Assembly: GCA_003339415.1 (NCBI GenBank)
Contig: PDHQ01000055.1
Location: 62,001-126,000, forward strand
Length of the DNA stretch: 64,000 nucleotides
Direction of reading: 5' to 3'
DNA from: Ophiocordyceps camponoti-saundersi (nom. inval.)
Taxonomy: Eukaryota > Ascomycota > Sordariomycetes > Hypocreales > Ophiocordycipitaceae
Shown here: positions 1 through 12,698 of the stretch, in pieces
Layout: each line of letters opens with the position of its first letter
Numbering within the stretch: position 1 is the stretch's first letter
Position numbers and translations under genes: made by a program
The notes under the pieces: generated by a model
The model's input: only the letters and a program-made list of their open reading frames with translations
Database searches by the model: none
Told to the model about the DNA's origin: nothing

Positions 1-913
1 TTTTTAACTTCCGCTTTTAATATTATCTTAGCGCGTAAGCGTCGTAGCCTAACGCGCTCTCCTAGTAAGAATAAGATTGCCGCGGGATAAAAAAGCGCTT
101 TAGTTAGATTATATAGCTTATATCTATCTACTCCTTTAAGTTATAGCTAGTTTAGTCTAGCCTAGCCTTATCCTAATTCCTTATAGCTATTTTTTTACTT
201 AAAACGCCTTAGCCCCTTTTTATAATAGGATTTTATAGGACTTTTAGTTAGAGGCTTTTTATACTAATTCCTTTTATTATATACGCTATTAAGCGGTTTA
301 ATTAGGCGCTTAGAAGTTTCCGCTAAAAGTAAGTACTTATAAATAAGTTATAAACTATTTTATTTTTACTTATAAATAGCTATAATTTTAAAGCTATTTT
401 TAAGTTTTTAAGTAAAAACCCTTAATTATTATACTTATTTAATAAACTTATAATTTCCTTATAGCGGGATATTTTAGTAAGAATATTACTTTTATATTTC
501 TTTAATATAAGTTTTACTAAGATAATATATTTATAAATATAATATATTTTATTTATAATTATTATTATTATAAAGATTACTTTAATTATTAACGCTATTA
601 AGGGTTATTTTAGCCGCTACCTTTTTTTAAATAGTTCTAAATAACTTTTTTTATAAACTTTATAACTAAGCTACTCGCCGCTTTAAAATCCTAGCCTTAT
701 TTCCTAATAATTATTATAAATCGCTTATCGAAATATACCTAGCTTAAAGCTATAATATTTATAAATATTAAGTAATATACTAAGCGCTTTATATAATATT
801 AATAATAGTTTTATAGCTTCTCTTATAAGTTAATTTCTAATCGCGGTTTTAATTAGATAAGCTATTTTTAATCTACTTTCTATTATCTTACTAAGGTTAA
901 TAAGCTATTTTCT

Positions 914-961
914 ATAGCGTATTACCCCTAAACTAATAGTAATATAAAGCGTATAAATTAA
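914..961 (+). pseudogene. Gypsy-1 copy A integrase fossil
   Basis: Read in frame, this gives IAYYP*TNSNIKRIN*, which corresponds to the conserved end of the retroviral-type integrase core (A-Y-H-P-Q-T-D-G... then E-R-I/V-N). His to Tyr, Gln to stop, Asp to Asn and Glu to Lys are exactly the CpA/TpG to TpA changes expected from RIP. The equivalent sites are at 38,053-38,103 in copy B and about 50,450-50,497 (minus) in copy C. Confidence 0.85.
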
Positions 962-3402
962 AAAGTATAAGCTATTCTTTATTATATAATCTTTTTCTTA
1001 TAATTTAACTAGCTACGCTATTTACTTATTTATTAGCTTATTTTAAATAATTAAGACTTATTTATAATAAGTATTAGTCCTAACCGCTTACTTTATAGCT
1101 TTAATATTACCCTTCTTAACTAGCTAGCGGAGACGGCCGCCCTTATCTCTTCCCTAAAAAGCTAAGCTATAGCGTTTACTTATTTCCTTTATAATAATAT
1201 TAAACTAATATAGGCCTCTATTACTTAAGCTTAATAGCGGTAATAAGACTTTTTAAATAAGTCTCGCTAACCCGCGGAATAGTTTTAAATTAGTAACTTT
1301 ATATAGCTTAACTTTACTTATATATAGTTTAACTATTTATTTTAAAAGCTTAATTACCTTAAGGGTAAGTATAAGGTAATAGCTATATTAATACTATTTA
1401 CTATTACTTTTAAGTTTTAATATATTACTTAATATTTACCTTACCTTTTATATTAACTTTATTAAGTATATTATTAGTAACCTTTTATTATCTTAGTTAC
1501 TTACTAACTTTTAGCTAAATCTCCTCTTTTATTTTTTTTATAATAACTTATTTTTTAATAAATATAAAGTTAAGAAAATCCTCGCTATAAAAAATACTAA
1601 AAGTTAATACTTATAAGGCGGGATATTTTATTAACTTATTTTTATAAAATAAAAAAGTTATATTACTTTAACTTAAAAGCTACTTAATAGCTTTAAATAT
1701 TACGTAATATTAAACTATTTTAAATTTATATAAGGGGATATATACTTTTATAATAGCTTTAAGTAAACTTAACTATATATTTATTTAAGCGCTTTTTATA
1801 GCTAATTATTCCCCTTAAGTAACTTTCCTTTTTTATTATATAAATATAATATTACTTTTCCGCCCCCTATTCCCTTTTATTTCTAATTTGCCCGCTCCCT
1901 CTCTTTTTTTATATTAGCTTTAAGCTAATATTTACTTTCTCCGCCTCCTCTTTATAATCTTCTATTATAATCGATTAACTTAGGAAACTATTATAATATT
2001 AATTATAGCTTAGCGCTAATATTAACTTATAATAAATATATTTTTAAGCGGGGGAGGGTATATTTTAAGGCGGGGAGAATATTTAATATAATACTAATAA
2101 TAAGAGTTTTACTTATCTTACTCCTAGGCTATATACCCCGCGCGTAAGCGCTAGCATAAATTTACTTTATTAATATATAATAAAAAAGAAAAATAAATAT
2201 TATATATAAATACTAAGCGATTAGGGGCTAAATAATATATATAAGTTAGTAAAAATAATATATTATATAATAATAAGTAAGCTTAATATATTATATAAAT
2301 TAGTTAGCGCTATAACTATTTAATAAAAAATATTATTCCTTTTCTTATTCTCCTACTCTTATATATTAATATTTGCTTAGCGGTCCGCGATTTAAGTAGC
2401 CTGCTTATCTTACTATTACTTAAGAATTTATTACTATTATTCCTCTTATTATTAAAAAGATATTTTATATTATAAGGTGAAAAAGTTAAGGCTAGCGGTA
2501 AGGGCGCCTTATTATTATTATTATTATTAATAATATTATATTATTATTAAAAATATACTATAAGTTAAGGTATATAAAGTAAATATAGTAATTATATTAC
2601 TAGCGATAAGGATAAGCGCGGAGGACTATTATTACTTAAGCGTAAAGGGGGCGTAAAAGTTAGTTATTAAGCGTAATATAATATAAGTAGCGGCTAATAT
2701 AGTTTATAAATAATTAATATAAGTAAGAAACCTTAGTATAAGCTAGGCGCGTTAGCTAGGGACTTTTTTAGTATAAGGGTAAGTAAGTAAGGTAATAGCT
2801 TATCTTTCCCTAACTATTATTTATAAGTTATAGATAGCTTACTATAAGTAAATATTTATAGTAAAAAGGTACTTTTCTTAAAAGTATTATTTTCGCTATT
2901 ACTTATACGCTTTATAAGCCGCTTTATAACCGCGTTAGTTATCGATATTATAGCTATTATAAAAATTTTAGATATAGGGAGTATATAAATATTTTACTTT
3001 TTATAATATAATAACGCTTTTATTATTTAAATTCCCCTTTATAGTATATCCGCTTATTATATAAAATAATAATTATAGCTAATTAAATAATATATTAAAA
3101 TAATAAGATAATAACTTAATAAATATAAAAAGCTTAAAAAATAATAATAAAAAAAAAATAACTATAAAAAGCTTAGAAAATAATAATAATAAAATAAAAA
3201 ACTATAAGAATATAATAATAAAATAATAAAATATAAGGCTTAGAGAAAAATTTACTTAGTAAGATAAAAATAATATAATTAGCTTAAGGAGAAAAAGAAA
3301 AAAAGAGGAAGAAAAATTTTCTATATAAGGGGTATTTTAACTTATACCTTATATATATATATACCGCGGCCGGAAATACTTTTTTCTTAGGGCGGCAGGG
3401 TA

Positions 3403-3651
3403 TATAAGGGATTCGGGCGTAGCCTAAATAGCTAAGTTATATAAAGGTACTTAGTTAAGTCCGCGCGTATAACGGGCGTAGGGTATATATAAGTATATAT
3501 AATTAGTTAGCGCTACGCGCGGGATAAGCGCGGGCTATATACGGATTATAACCCTAAGTATATATACTATATATTTTTTAAAACTTTTCAAGTTATTCTA
3601 TATTAATAGAGTTAGTTTCTTATAAATATTAAAAAGTATAAAACTTTTATA
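3403..3651 (+). repeat. Gypsy-1 3' LTR, copy A (249 bp)
   Basis: It starts TATAAGGGATTCGGGC after a purine tract and ends AAAAAGTATAAAACTTTTATA. It aligns end to end with the 250-bp LTRs of copies B and C. The TA...TA ends are the expected RIP products of TG...CA. Confidence 0.88.
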
Positions 3652-4244
3652 ATTTTTAACTTTTAATAAAAGCTTTAGATTTAATTTTACGGAGGAATAT
3701 ATATTAAATATTATTTTACTTATAAAAAACTAGTTATTTATAAATATATAATAGCTATTTTAGTAAGAATAATCCCTCCTCCTTTAATAAGTATAATTTT
3801 AATATTAATTAAAAATCCTTTTAAGAATTATTACCTTATTTTCTTTTCTAACTTTTTTTTTCTTTTAAGTATAATTATTTATAATTACTTTTATTTTACT
3901 AATTTTAACTTAAATAATAAGCTAATTTAATTTAAATTAAAAAAAGTTAATATTATATTAAATCTTAATAGTTAATTCTTTTTTATAATTTTATAATAAA
4001 TTACTAAGCTAAACTCCTTAGATAACCTTAATAAATATTTAATTTAAAACCTTTTTTTAAACTAAATAATATTATTTAATAAAACTAATACTAACTTATT
4101 ATTTATTAATATCTTAAATTTAAGTTAACTATATTAATTAAGTATTTTTAAAATATTTAATATTTTAAAAATTAAAAGAGAATATAGCGTTAAGATTTAT
4201 AAAAATATTATTAAATATTTTATATTAAAAAGAATATTAACTTT
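3652..4244. other. AT-rich RIPped spacer, nothing recognised
   Basis: Very AT-rich sequence between the gypsy-1 LTR and repeat X. No motif, duplicated segment or readable frame was found. Confidence 0.6.
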
Positions 4245-6115
4245 TATATATTTTATAAACTCCGCGCTTATAATAATATAGATATAAACTTTTTATTCTT
4301 ATATTATAAGTAAACTCCGCTCCTTCTATTACCTTATAGTAATAGCTAACTACGCTTAAAGTAACTCCGGGGGGGAGGGTAATACTATATAAGTTAATTA
4401 TAACTATAAAAATTTTTTACTTAAAATATAGCTTTACTTTAAATCGTAATAATCTTAAACTTAAAAGTTTATTATACTTATTATTTTATTAAAAGCTAAA
4501 GTAAATATTAATAAGATTATTTTAAAAAATATTTTTATCTTTATATAAGTAATTATTAAATAAATAATAGAGCTTAAAAAGGTTTAGGAAGGCGCCCTCC
4601 TTATTTTAACTTTATTAGTTAATAATATCTTTTTAGCTATTATAGCTATAATTTCCTTTTTTTATAACTTTAAGAGAAGCGGAACTCTTTTAATATAAGC
4701 TATAAATATAGCTAAAATATTAAAAAAAATTATAAAAAAGTAAATTCTTAAGTAATATAAGTAATAGCTTATAATTTATTTTAACTTTATAGCTACTTTA
4801 TTTTAAGTTTAAAGCTTTAAGGTAATTATAATAAATATTAATTATAAACTTTATAAGTAAAGCTAAGCTTTTATAATAAGGAAATTACTTAGTAGCAATA
4901 TTATAATAATATTTTAAAGTATTATTTATAAGCTTTAATTTAATTTAAGGTAGCTTTATATTCTTTTTAGAGAAAAAGTATACTTAATTAATAAAAGTTA
5001 TATTTTTATTATAAAGAAAATACTAGCGTGGGCCTTATAATAAGGTAGTAAAGAAGCCTTTTAGAAGAAGATTAAGTTATTAAATAAAGTTTTAATAATA
5101 TAATTATATATAAAAAGATATTATTTTAAGATTTAGCGGAGTTTTTTAATAATTATTATTAATAATATAATAAATAAAACTAAATTTATAATAAAAATAT
5201 AATAATATAAGCGGAGATTTTTAACGCTAAATTATATATATATATATTAAAAATCTAACTTTAATAATATTTTAAATATTACTAATTTTAATATATTACT
5301 AAATATTATATAATATAGTAAATATTTTACCGCTTTATATATAGAAAATAAGTTTATTTACCTTATAGCTTATAAAAAAAAATTATATTATTATTTTTTT
5401 ATTAAAAATCTTACTTTAAGTAAAGTTAACTTTACCTTAAAATAAGAGTAATATAAGACTAGGTAAAGGAAGCGTATATTACTTAACTTTAAAAGTTTAT
5501 AAATTAGAATTTTATATATACTGCCCCTCCTCCTTTTCTAACGCTAATTAGAAATTAATAATAGCTAAGGTGGAAATATTAAAAACCGAATATAATAATA
5601 CCTCTTTCTCTAACTTTAATTTTATATTTTTTTATAGCTCCGCTATAATAATTTAGCTATTTTTCGAAATTAGCTATTTTTCGAAATTAGCTATTATAAG
5701 GTTTATTATAAGATAATAAAACCTTTATATATACTTAAGTTACGCTAATAAAGCCTTAATTAATTAAATTATTAAAGCTATTTTAATTAAATATAAGAAT
5801 TTAATTTATAATAATAATAATAGCTAGAAAAATAAGTAAGCTATATAAACGTTATACTAAACTTAGTTTATATATATTTTTACTACTATAAAGTTTACTT
5901 CTAGGGGAAATATTAGCTTTTAAATTACTAGTTAATACCTAACTTATTAAATATATAAAATATTAAATATAGGCGAGGTCTAACTTAAAGCTAAGATAAC
6001 GCTTAAGGGGAGGGTTTTACTTTAAGTTCTCCGGTTTTTCCCCCTTTTAGAATATATATAAGATAGTTCTAAGCTATATAAGGTATATTAGCGTATAAAT
6101 ATTATTATTTTTATA
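4245..6115 (+). mobile_element. Repeat X copy 1 (unclassified, about 1.87 kb)
   Basis: Three copies exist in the window: here (+), 10,665-12,530 (-), and a rearranged one at 20,205-22,522. Each begins near a segment reading TAAACTCCGCGCTTATAATA and ends with a GGGTTTTACTTTAAGTTCTCCGGTTTTTCC-like block followed by an ATT-rich end, given here only as overlapping short pieces. That end resembles the 3' ends of the LINEs in this window (GGGGTTTT..., GGGGATTTTTC..., TAA repeats), so X may be the 3' part of another LINE. No terminal inverted repeat was found and no domain could be named with confidence. Confidence 0.7.
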
Positions 6116-8329
6116 TTAAAAAGAAAGAGTATTAAATAGCGTAGCTATTTTTAATATATATCTAATACCTCTCCTTTAAAATATAATTTATAAGTTAGTA
6201 AGTAAAAAGGTTATTTTTACTATTAATACTTAAAGCTTCTTTTATTAGTTTTTTATTTATCTAAATTATTAAAAGTAAGTTATAATTACTTTTTACCGCG
6301 AATTAGAGAGGGCTATAATTACTCTTATAAGGTATAAAAATTCGCCTACTTATATATAAACATTTCTTAATTATATTCTCTAATTATATAAAATATACGC
6401 TGCTAAATATATTAATAATATAATAATCTTCTTTAATACTTTAAAGGATTATATTAAATATCTAATTATAATATTTAATCTTTTTATTAGTATAAATCTT
6501 TCTCTCTTTATTTTTAAATTATTACTTTATTACTTATTTATAAAGATATAAAAATATTATATTAATAAATTTATATTAATAAATACTTAATTTTAAGTAA
6601 AAGCTTTATAAAATATAAAGTTCCCTAATACTTTATAATATTTTAAATAATAAATAAAATTATTTATATAGATAAAATACCTTATTTCTTTTTTTATATA
6701 ATAAATTAACCTTCTGAAAAATATAAAATAATAATATTTTATAAAGAATAGGAAAATAAAGTACTTATTATTAAATAGAAAAGAAATACTTTTACCTCTT
6801 AATTTAAAATTATCTTAATAAAGGAAAAAATTAACTATTTTAATAATATTATTAATACTTTTTATAATAATATTACTTTTAATTAGTTTTCTCCTAATTA
6901 TTAACTTTTTTTATAAATTAATTCTTTTTAAAAAATAGTTTTATAGCTTATCTTTTCTAGATTAATAATATAGAATTTTAAAAGTTATTTTTAGCTCCGC
7001 TTTAACAATTTATAATTATATACTTAAACTAGCTAAATTTAAATATTAACTAACTAAACTTTAAATTTTTTACTAAATATAAGCTTATTATAAACTTTAA
7101 ACTTATTTAATTAGGACCTAAAAACTAAAAATTATATTTTTTATAATTATAAAATAAACTTTTTTTATTAATATAAGGAGTAATAATTATTTTACTTTTA
7201 GTTTTTAGTTTTTAAGTTAATATTTTTTTAAAGTTTAATATATTCTTAATATTTTTAATATTCTTATAAATTTTCTTTTACGCCTCTTTTTAAAAATAAA
7301 CTTAATAAGGAGAATTAAAAAATATCTAAGAAGATTATATTAATTAAGATTTTATATTTATTTCCTTAAAAGCTATTCTTAATAACGCTTTTTAATAAAA
7401 GATTTTTAAAAGATATCTTTTTAATATATAATAATTTAAAATTTTAAAATAACTTAAAAATAAAGATTTTTAGGAAAAACTCACTTTTATTTAAGTAAGT
7501 AATTTATTATATTTTAAGGATATTAATAATTAATAATAACTTTATATTCCTAAAAACTATATTAAAAAACTTATTTTTAAGTATTATTTTTATAAATTTT
7601 ATATTAGTTAGAGATATATATAAGCTAAACTCTCTTTTAATTTTATTATTTCCTAATTAAAAAAAAGATTTATAATCTTATAAATAAATATAATATTTAT
7701 AAATAAAATAAAATTAATAAATAACCTCTTTTTAAAGAAATAGTTTTTTATTTATTTCTTAGTAATTCTTTTTTATATAATTATTATAAATTTTATTATT
7801 AAACTGCTTTTTTTTAGAATACTTACTTTAGTTTAAAGTTAAAGGGAAATATTATAATACCTTCCTTATTATTACCTATAAGTTTTTAAAAGTATATATT
7901 TTAACTATTAAGGATAATTATTTTACCGCTAAAAAATAAGCTTAGAGACTATATTTTAAACTTACTTATTATAACTAAAAGCTTTTAAAGTAAATTATTT
8001 TAAACTAAAATTTTAAATTTATATTTTAAGTTTAAAGAATTTTATAACTTATATTTAGTATTAAGCTTTTTATATTAATTATATATTATTTATAAACTAA
8101 TAGTTTATTAAAAAAGTAAAATTAAATTATTAAGATTACTTTTATTTTTTACTATTAATTTCCCGATAAAGTAATAAATTAATATTTTACTAGCTTTTTA
8201 GTTTACTTTTAATAACTCCTTTTTTTTAGTTATTAAAACTATACTTAGTAAGTTATTAACTAAGTTTTATATAAATAATAATTTTTATTATTTAAGCGAC
8301 TAAGCTTTACTTTAATCTAAAAAGGTGCT
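6116..8329 (+). mobile_element. Probable body of a chromodomain gypsy relic (gypsy-2), poorly readable
   Basis: Extremely AT-rich, with no CpA/TpG and no motif I can read securely. It lies directly upstream of, and on the same strand as, the integrase tail and chromodomain at 8,500-8,825, so it is inferred to be the upstream pol region of that element. No LTR pair was identified for it. Confidence 0.4.
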
Positions 8330-8499
8330 AAAAGATAAAGCTATTATTTTAATTACTTATACTTAAATAATAATAAAATTATATTATAATAAGAAATATT
8401 AAAAACTTAAGTTTAGACTTAGTAATTAAATATAGTTAAAGCTTAAGAAAGGGTATATAGTCCCTAATAAATAAGTTATAAAATTAGTAAAATAATAAA

Positions 8500-8825
8500 C
8501 TAGCCCTTTTTATATTATTAAATATATTAATTATTTAGCTTATAAGCTTAATATTAATAACTTACTAAATATTTATCTAATTATATTAATAATATAACTT
8601 TAACCTATAAAGGCTTTAAGAGAATAACTTAAACTTAAGCTTAATATAGATAACTATAAAGTTAAAAAATCTTTTAATTAGAGAATAGTTAAGAGAGGAT
8701 AAAATAAGCTTTAAATTAAGTATTTAATATATTAAAAAGGATACTTAAATAATAATAATTAATAAGTTACTATAAAAAACTTATAATAAAATAATTTAAT
8801 TAAGAAATTTAAAAAGAGAAAAGAA
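8500..8825 (+). pseudogene. Gypsy-2 integrase C-terminus and chromodomain fossil (chromovirus)
   Basis: A single uninterrupted frame of about 108 codons, broken only by TAA/TAG, reads first TSPFYIIKYINYLAYKL. This is the mutated GPF.I....YKL.LP module of chromovirus integrases. It then reads NYKVKKSFN*RIVKRG, KYLIY*KGYLNNNN and NNLIKKF, the mutated form of the chromodomain pattern (YEVEKIL..R...., YLV.WKGYP.., and the closing ELI.EF helix). Chromodomains at the end of fungal gypsy pol proteins steer integration to methylated H3 chromatin. The absence of frameshifts shows that point mutation alone killed the gene. The assignment rests on pattern order over about 100 residues. Confidence 0.82.
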
Positions 8826-8849
8826 AAACTAAATACTTAGCTAAAAATT

Positions 8850-9500
8850 ATAAAGAAAAAATATATAATAACTTTAAAGAAATATTAACTTAGGGAACTA
8901 AGAGACTAAGTTACCTAGTAATAAACGCGTAATATTATAAGGTTATAATAAACCTAACGCGCTCTTTATTTATATTAGATTTCCCTATCTTTTCTTACTT
9001 TTTTTTTCTTTTACCTCCTCTCTCTTTTATTTATCCTCTCTTATCCCCTTTTATATTACTTATTTTTATTATATCTTTCCTATATATATATATATTATAT
9101 TACTCTAGTAACTTATATAGGTATCTAAGTATATAATTATTTAATAGAAAGGAAAAACCGGAGTGCCTAGGGGAAAACCCCTTACTTAATATATTTAGCT
9201 AGCTTATAAGCTAATTACGTCGTATTAGAAAGCTTAATTATTATAAGAAATATCCGAAATTATATTAATTTTAAGCGAAAGGTACTTATATTTCTTATCG
9301 CATATCTTATCTAAGTTCTAAGTAATTTTAATATATATATTAGTAGATACCGTAATAAAGATATATTACTTTATAATTATACTTTATTACTAAATTATAA
9401 TCGCTATTAAAAGGGACTTATTCCTCTAATAACTTATATTATCTAATTATACCTTTACCCCGCGCCTTATTTTACTTAAGCCTTAGCCGGGTTACTACTC
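8850..9500. other. RIPped spacer after gypsy-2
   Basis: It contains a pyrimidine-rich stretch at 8,985-9,060 and a short TA run near 9,085. A block at about 9,155-9,190 (GAAAAACCGG then GGGGAAAACCCC) echoes the end of repeat X and the LINE 3' ends. No gene is seen. An LTR for gypsy-2 could lie here but was not delimited. Confidence 0.5.
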
Positions 9501-9519
9501 CTACTAAGGGAGGGAAGGA

Positions 9520-9684
9520 GCCCGGCAGGGTTATTACTCCTGCCGGGGTTATGCCGGGGTCGGACCGTACCCCGGCTATATAGTTAGGGTAAAAAATACC
9601 CGTGCCCTCTGCCGGATTCGAACTAACTGCCTCTCTTATAGGAGACTAATATCTCTAGACGCTTAACTACTACGCTAGGAGGGC
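9520..9684 (-). mobile_element. SINE copy 1, tRNA-derived head
   Basis: On the minus strand the element starts at 9,684 with a tRNA-like head of 82 nt (9,603-9,684). A GCCCTCC acceptor strand faces AGAGGGC, there is an A-box-like TAGCGTAGTAGTTAAGC and a perfect B-box core GTTCGAATCC. A body of about 80 nt follows, with a 9-bp hairpin CCCGGCAGG/CCTGCCGGG (9,521-9,547). A second copy lies at 12,699-12,864 on the other strand. Both heads are 82 nt and the bodies align. This copy keeps many CpA/TpG and is much less mutated than its surroundings. SINEs are non-coding, transcribed by Pol III and moved by LINE machinery. Related repeated GGGTTACTACTCC sequence extends left to about 9,480. Confidence 0.85.
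9603..9684 (-). pseudogene. tRNA-like head of SINE copy 1 (not a functional tRNA)
   Basis: The acceptor and T arms can be drawn, with a TTCGAAT T-loop. The D arm pairs only through wobble after presumed RIP (GCGC to GCGT). The middle contains AGTCTCCTATAAG. CCT is a possible anticodon by analogy with tRNA-Arg, but the 82-nt length would also suit a long-variable-arm tRNA, so the isotype is left open. Because it is followed by a repeated body and present twice, I read it as a SINE promoter and not a working tRNA gene. Confidence 0.75.
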
Positions 9685-9689
9685 TATCT

Positions 9690-10664
9690 TTCTTATATAT
9701 TAGTCTTTATTCCCCTTTTTTATTTTCTTTTATTTTTTTATTTTATTTGCTTTCTTTATAATATTTCCTTTCTTTTATACTTGAAATTAATCCTCCTTAT
9801 AATAATTCTTATTATTTTTATAATAGAATATATTATAAGCTATTTTATAAGTAACTAATATATACTCCCTTTATACTTATATTTAAGGGCTTTAAAAAAG
9901 CTATTTAGCTATTTAAAAACCTTATTAAACTTTAATATTTATTTAAATTATTATTATATAAATTTAATAACTAAAAAGCGAATAACCGGATAATATTTAT
10001 TACTTAAAAATAAATAATATAAAAGGAAAGTTATAGTTTATTATTATTAAATTAAATAGTTATATTTACTATATTAATAAGAAAGTAAAAAAGTAAGCTA
10101 ATAAAGAATAACTCCTTAATAATAAAGATTATAATTCTAAGCACTCGCTTTTAAAAAATAAATACTCTAGCTTTAATTACTTTTTACTTAATATTTCTAA
10201 AGTTATAGCTTCTTAATATTTAACTTAATAAATTATTATAGTATTTTCTTTTATTATTAGCTTTATTTTTAATATACTTATTATTTTATTTAAAAGCTAT
10301 AATTACCTTTCTTTATTATATTCCCTTACTAATATTAAAAATAATATTTTTTTATAAATTAAATAACTTAGAGAAAACTATTATAATATATATATATTAT
10401 TAAAAGTTACTAAAAACTATATTAAAAGTTTAGTTAGCAAGTAAATAAATTAGGATTCTAAGAAGTTAAAAGAAATTAAGTATATTCTAACTATTATCTT
10501 TTATACTAATTATTTTAGAAAAATAAAAAAAATAGTATTAATAGCTATAAAAAAATACTAAGATAAAAGGAGTAGCTTTTATTTCTAAAAAATCCCTAGT
10601 AAGGCGTTTTATTACTCTTTTTACTTTAACTTAATAAAGCGTTTTTAAAACTCCTAATAAATAA
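9690..10664. other. AT-rich RIPped stretch, nothing recognised
   Basis: No readable frame, LTR or duplicated block was found between the SINE and repeat X copy 2. Confidence 0.55.
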
Positions 10665-12530
10665 AAATAATAATAATAATATTTATACGCTAATATGCTT
10701 AATTTAGCTTAGAACTATCTTATATATATTCTAAAAGTAGGAAAAACCGGAGAACTTAAAGTAAAACCCTCCCCTTAAGCGTTACCTTAGTTTAAGGCTA
10801 AACTAAGTTCGTACCCGGTACTCTATACCTTAGATAGGTTTAGTAATAATAAGTAATTAGGAAGCCGATATATCTTCTAAAGCGGAGTCCGCGGTAATAA
10901 GAGTACGCGTAGTCTAAGTTCGGTATAGAGTCTATATAGCTATTTATCTTCTTAAATATTATTATCGCTATAAACTAAATCTCCGCGCTTAATTATAGCG
11001 TTTTAAATAATCTATTCGATTAAGGCTTTATTAATATAATTAAGGAATATATAAAAGTTTTACTAGCTTATAATAAACCTTATAATAGCTAATTTTAAAA
11101 AGCGGCTTAATTATTATAATAAAGCTATAAATAAGTTTAGAGAAAGGGTTAGAGGCGGAGCTACTATATTCGCCTTTTAGCGTTTCCGCCTTAGCTATTA
11201 CTAAACTTTAGTTAGCGCTAGAGGGGGAGGAGGGGCAGTATATACGGAGTTCTAATTTATAAATCTTTAAGGTTAGGAAATATAAATATCCTTCGCCTAA
11301 TCTTACGCCGCTCTTATCTTAAAATAAAGTTAACTTTACTTAAAGTAAGTCCCCTAATAAAAAAGGTAATAATATAGTTTTTTTCTATACGCTATAAAGT
11401 AAAATAACTTACCTTTTACGTATAAAAAAGCGAAATACTAGCTATATTATAATTTTATTATATAATATTTAGTAATATATCTAAGCTAGTAATATTTAAA
11501 ATATTACTAAGGTTAAACTTTTAGCTTATAAGGTTCCGCGTTAAAAATCTCCGCTTATATTATTATACCCTTATTATAAATTTAATTTATATTTATTATA
11601 TTATTAATAGTAACTATAAAAGAATTTTACTAAGTCTTTAAATAATATCTTTTTATATATAATTATATTACTAAAACTTTATTTAAAAACTTAATCTTTT
11701 TTTAAAAGGCCTCTTTCTTACCTTATTATAAAGCTTACGCTAGTACTTTTTTTATAATAAGAGTATAACTTTTACTAATTAAATATACTTTTTCTCTAAA
11801 AATAATATAAAGCTATTTTAAATCGGACCGAAGCTTATAAATAATATCTTAAAATATTATTATAATATTACTACTAAGTAATTTCCTTATAATAAAAGCT
11901 TAGCTTTACCTATAAAGTCCGCGGTTAATATTTATTATAATTACCTTAAGGCCTTAAACTTAAAGTAAAATAACGATAAAATCGGAGTAAATTATAAGCT
12001 AACGCTTATATCGCTTAAAAACTTATTTTTTAATAGTTTTCTCTAACGCTCTAGCTATAATTATAACTTATATCGGAGGAGTTCTACTCCCCTTAAAGCT
12101 ATAGAAAAGAGAGGAAATTATAGCCGTAATAGCTAAGAAAATATTACTAATTAACGAAATTAGAGTAGGGGGGGCGCCTCCCCGGACCTTTTTAAACTCC
12201 GCTACTTATTTAATAATTACCTATATAGAGACTAAGGCGTCCCTTAAAATAATCTTACTAATACTCGCCTTAGCTTCTAATAAGGTAAAAAGTATAGTAA
12301 ATTTTTAGGTTTAAGTTTACTATAATTCGGAGTAAAGCTATATTTTAAGTAAAAAATTTTCGCGGTTATAATCGACTTATATAGCGTCGCCTTTCCCCTT
12401 AAAATCGCTCCGGGCGCGGCTTAAAGCTATTATTACGGGGTAATAGAAAGAGCGGAGTCCGCTTATAATATAAAAATAAAAGGTTCGTATCTATATTATT
12501 TTAGGCGCGGGATCCGTGGAATATATAAAA
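10665..12530 (-). mobile_element. Repeat X copy 2 (inverted relative to copy 1)
   Basis: The reverse complement of 4,245-6,115 over its full length. This copy has kept more GC than copy 1 (for example at 10,860-10,930 and 12,360-12,520). On the minus strand a protein-like stretch with few stops can be read near 11,850-12,130 (pieces such as RALEKTIKK), but no family could be assigned. Unlike the other repeats, many CpG sites survive as GCG/CGC. Confidence 0.72.
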
Positions 12531-12698
12531 GTTATTACTTTTAATAAATAAACTTATTTTATTTCTCTATATTTTTAAACTCTTATAATTATTTTTAAAA
12601 CTATAATTTAATTTAAAAAATATTTAAAAGCTAAAAAAGTTAAAAAAGCTAATAATAAGTTTATAATAACTTATTATAATAATTTAATTTAGGTAATT

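Larger units (their letters stand above)
1..3651 (+). mobile_element. Gypsy-1 copy A: 3' half of a RIPped Ty3/gypsy LTR retrotransposon (cut by window edge)
   Basis: The copy enters the window inside the RNase H domain: FNFR then a degraded RPG/ADAL segment at 1-60, matching 37,137 onward in copy B. The integrase core end is readable at 914-961 as IAYYP*TNSNIKRIN*, the mutated form of the AYHPQTDG-type motif. A long 3' region follows, with (TTA)n at about 2,510-2,545, a purine-rich tract at about 3,390-3,400 and the 3' LTR. The sequence runs in parallel with copy B (37,137-40,726) over its whole length and is inverted relative to copy C. All frames are closed by TAA/TAG. It is dead. Confidence 0.9.

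Noticed and set aside
9603..9684. Functional tRNA gene
   Set aside because: Arms pair imperfectly, and the same head plus body occurs twice, which fits a SINE.
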